DNA of 12,804 nt from Fimenecus sp045594885 (lineage in GTDB: Bacteria > Bacillota > Clostridia > Oscillospirales > Acutalibacteraceae): contig JAZNZJ010000046.1 of the NCBI GenBank assembly GCA_045594885.1, forward strand, positions 1-12,804. The letters are read 5' to 3'. The position numbers and the translations under genes were made by a program. Positions 12,540-12,804 of this stretch are shown here, piece after piece. A model generated the notes under the pieces. The model did no database searches, was not told where the DNA came from, and saw only the letters and a program-made list of their open reading frames with translations. The number at the start of each line of letters is the position of its first letter. Positions within the stretch are counted from its first letter, which is position 1.

Positions 12540-12804
12540 TTATAATTCTTTGCACTTAAAGTCAATCCAGTTACCATCTTTTGAAAGTGCACCACCGTCT
12601 TTAAATGTATTGATTGCATTGCTGTCACCCTTGAGGTAATAATCAAACCAATCAATTATGTAGCCTGAATAATCAGTTGGGTTAGTGCAACACCTTGTAT
12701 GTATTGCACCCTTGCGTGATGCGTAAACCGCAGGTCCTTTGCAGTTTTCATAAGCGGGTACAATCCACATCTTTGCATCAACAATCATATCACTGCTACC
12801 TGCA
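12540..12804 (-). CDS. Predicted alpha/beta-hydrolase, C-terminal part (cut by window end)
   Basis: Only the last 87 or so residues are present. The frame stays open to the window edge, so the Met at 12788 is almost certainly internal. The visible part begins with a GSSDMIVDAKMW segment, consistent with the catalytic-Asp loop of alpha/beta-hydrolases, followed by KGPAVYASRKGAIHT with the probable catalytic His, and then DYSGYIIDWFDYYLKGD. That order (Asp loop, strand, Gly-x-x-His, long helix) is typical of secreted or cytoplasmic esterases and dienelactone-hydrolase/PETase-like lipases. The nucleophile, any signal peptide and the substrate lie outside the window. It converges on the methyltransferase operon across a shared terminator. 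Confidence 0.7.
   Translation of the reverse strand, partial: AGSSDMIVDAKMWIVPAYENCKGPAVYASRKGAIHTRCCTNPTDYSGYIIDWFDYYLKGDSNAINTFKDGGALSKDGNWIDFKCKEL

Overview
The window joins two unlike pieces of DNA. Positions 1 to about 3200 are phage-like: every gene and RNA points left (minus strand), base composition is visibly richer in G+C than the rest, and the content is tRNA genes interleaved with tiny uncharacterised proteins. Positions of about 3200 to 12804 look like the chromosome of a low-G+C gut or rumen Clostridium relative (Oscillospirales/Ruminococcus-like). That guess rests on the AT-rich DNA, GGAGG-type ribosome binding sites, consensus sigma-A promoters and protein types. The two halves meet at a tRNA-Leu gene with a perfect-consensus promoter, so the left piece is probably one end of an integrated phage or other element. 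A metagenome assembly join cannot be excluded from the sequence alone.

Left region, read in its direction of transcription (3250 to 1): promoter; tRNA-Leu(UAA); a 92-aa phage-type protein; about 800 bases with no credible gene, folded into a run of adjacent hairpins with a tRNA-like domain and a three-way-junction element closed by a 13-bp stem; four tightly packed small proteins of 95, 64, 67 and 81 aa; a hairpin-rich spacer; tRNA-Pro(UGG); a spacer; tRNA-Tyr(GUA); a hairpin-rich spacer; a tRNA whose cloverleaf is perfect except that the anticodon loop is 4 bases instead of 7; a 74-aa Cys-rich protein; and tRNA-Thr(UGU) with C at position 33. None of these tRNAs encodes CCA.

Right region: an intracellular GH2 beta-galactosidase overlapping a GNAT acetyltransferase gene; a hairpin terminator or attenuator; an intracellular GH95 alpha-L-fucosidase-type hydrolase; a bidirectional terminator; a convergent secreted SH3b/C39-like peptidase; then a promoter driving rsmE and an rsmF-like gene, two rRNA methyltransferases with overlapping stop and start; a bidirectional terminator; and the C-terminal part of a leftward alpha/beta-hydrolase cut by the window end. 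The two glycosidases and the acetyltransferase suggest intracellular breakdown of imported fucosylated or galactosylated oligosaccharides.

The most interesting material is the RNA content of the left region: an anticodon-less tRNA, a D-arm-less tRNA-like domain, and a large structured RNA candidate whose size, phage setting and tRNA neighbours resemble the GOLLD and ROOL classes.
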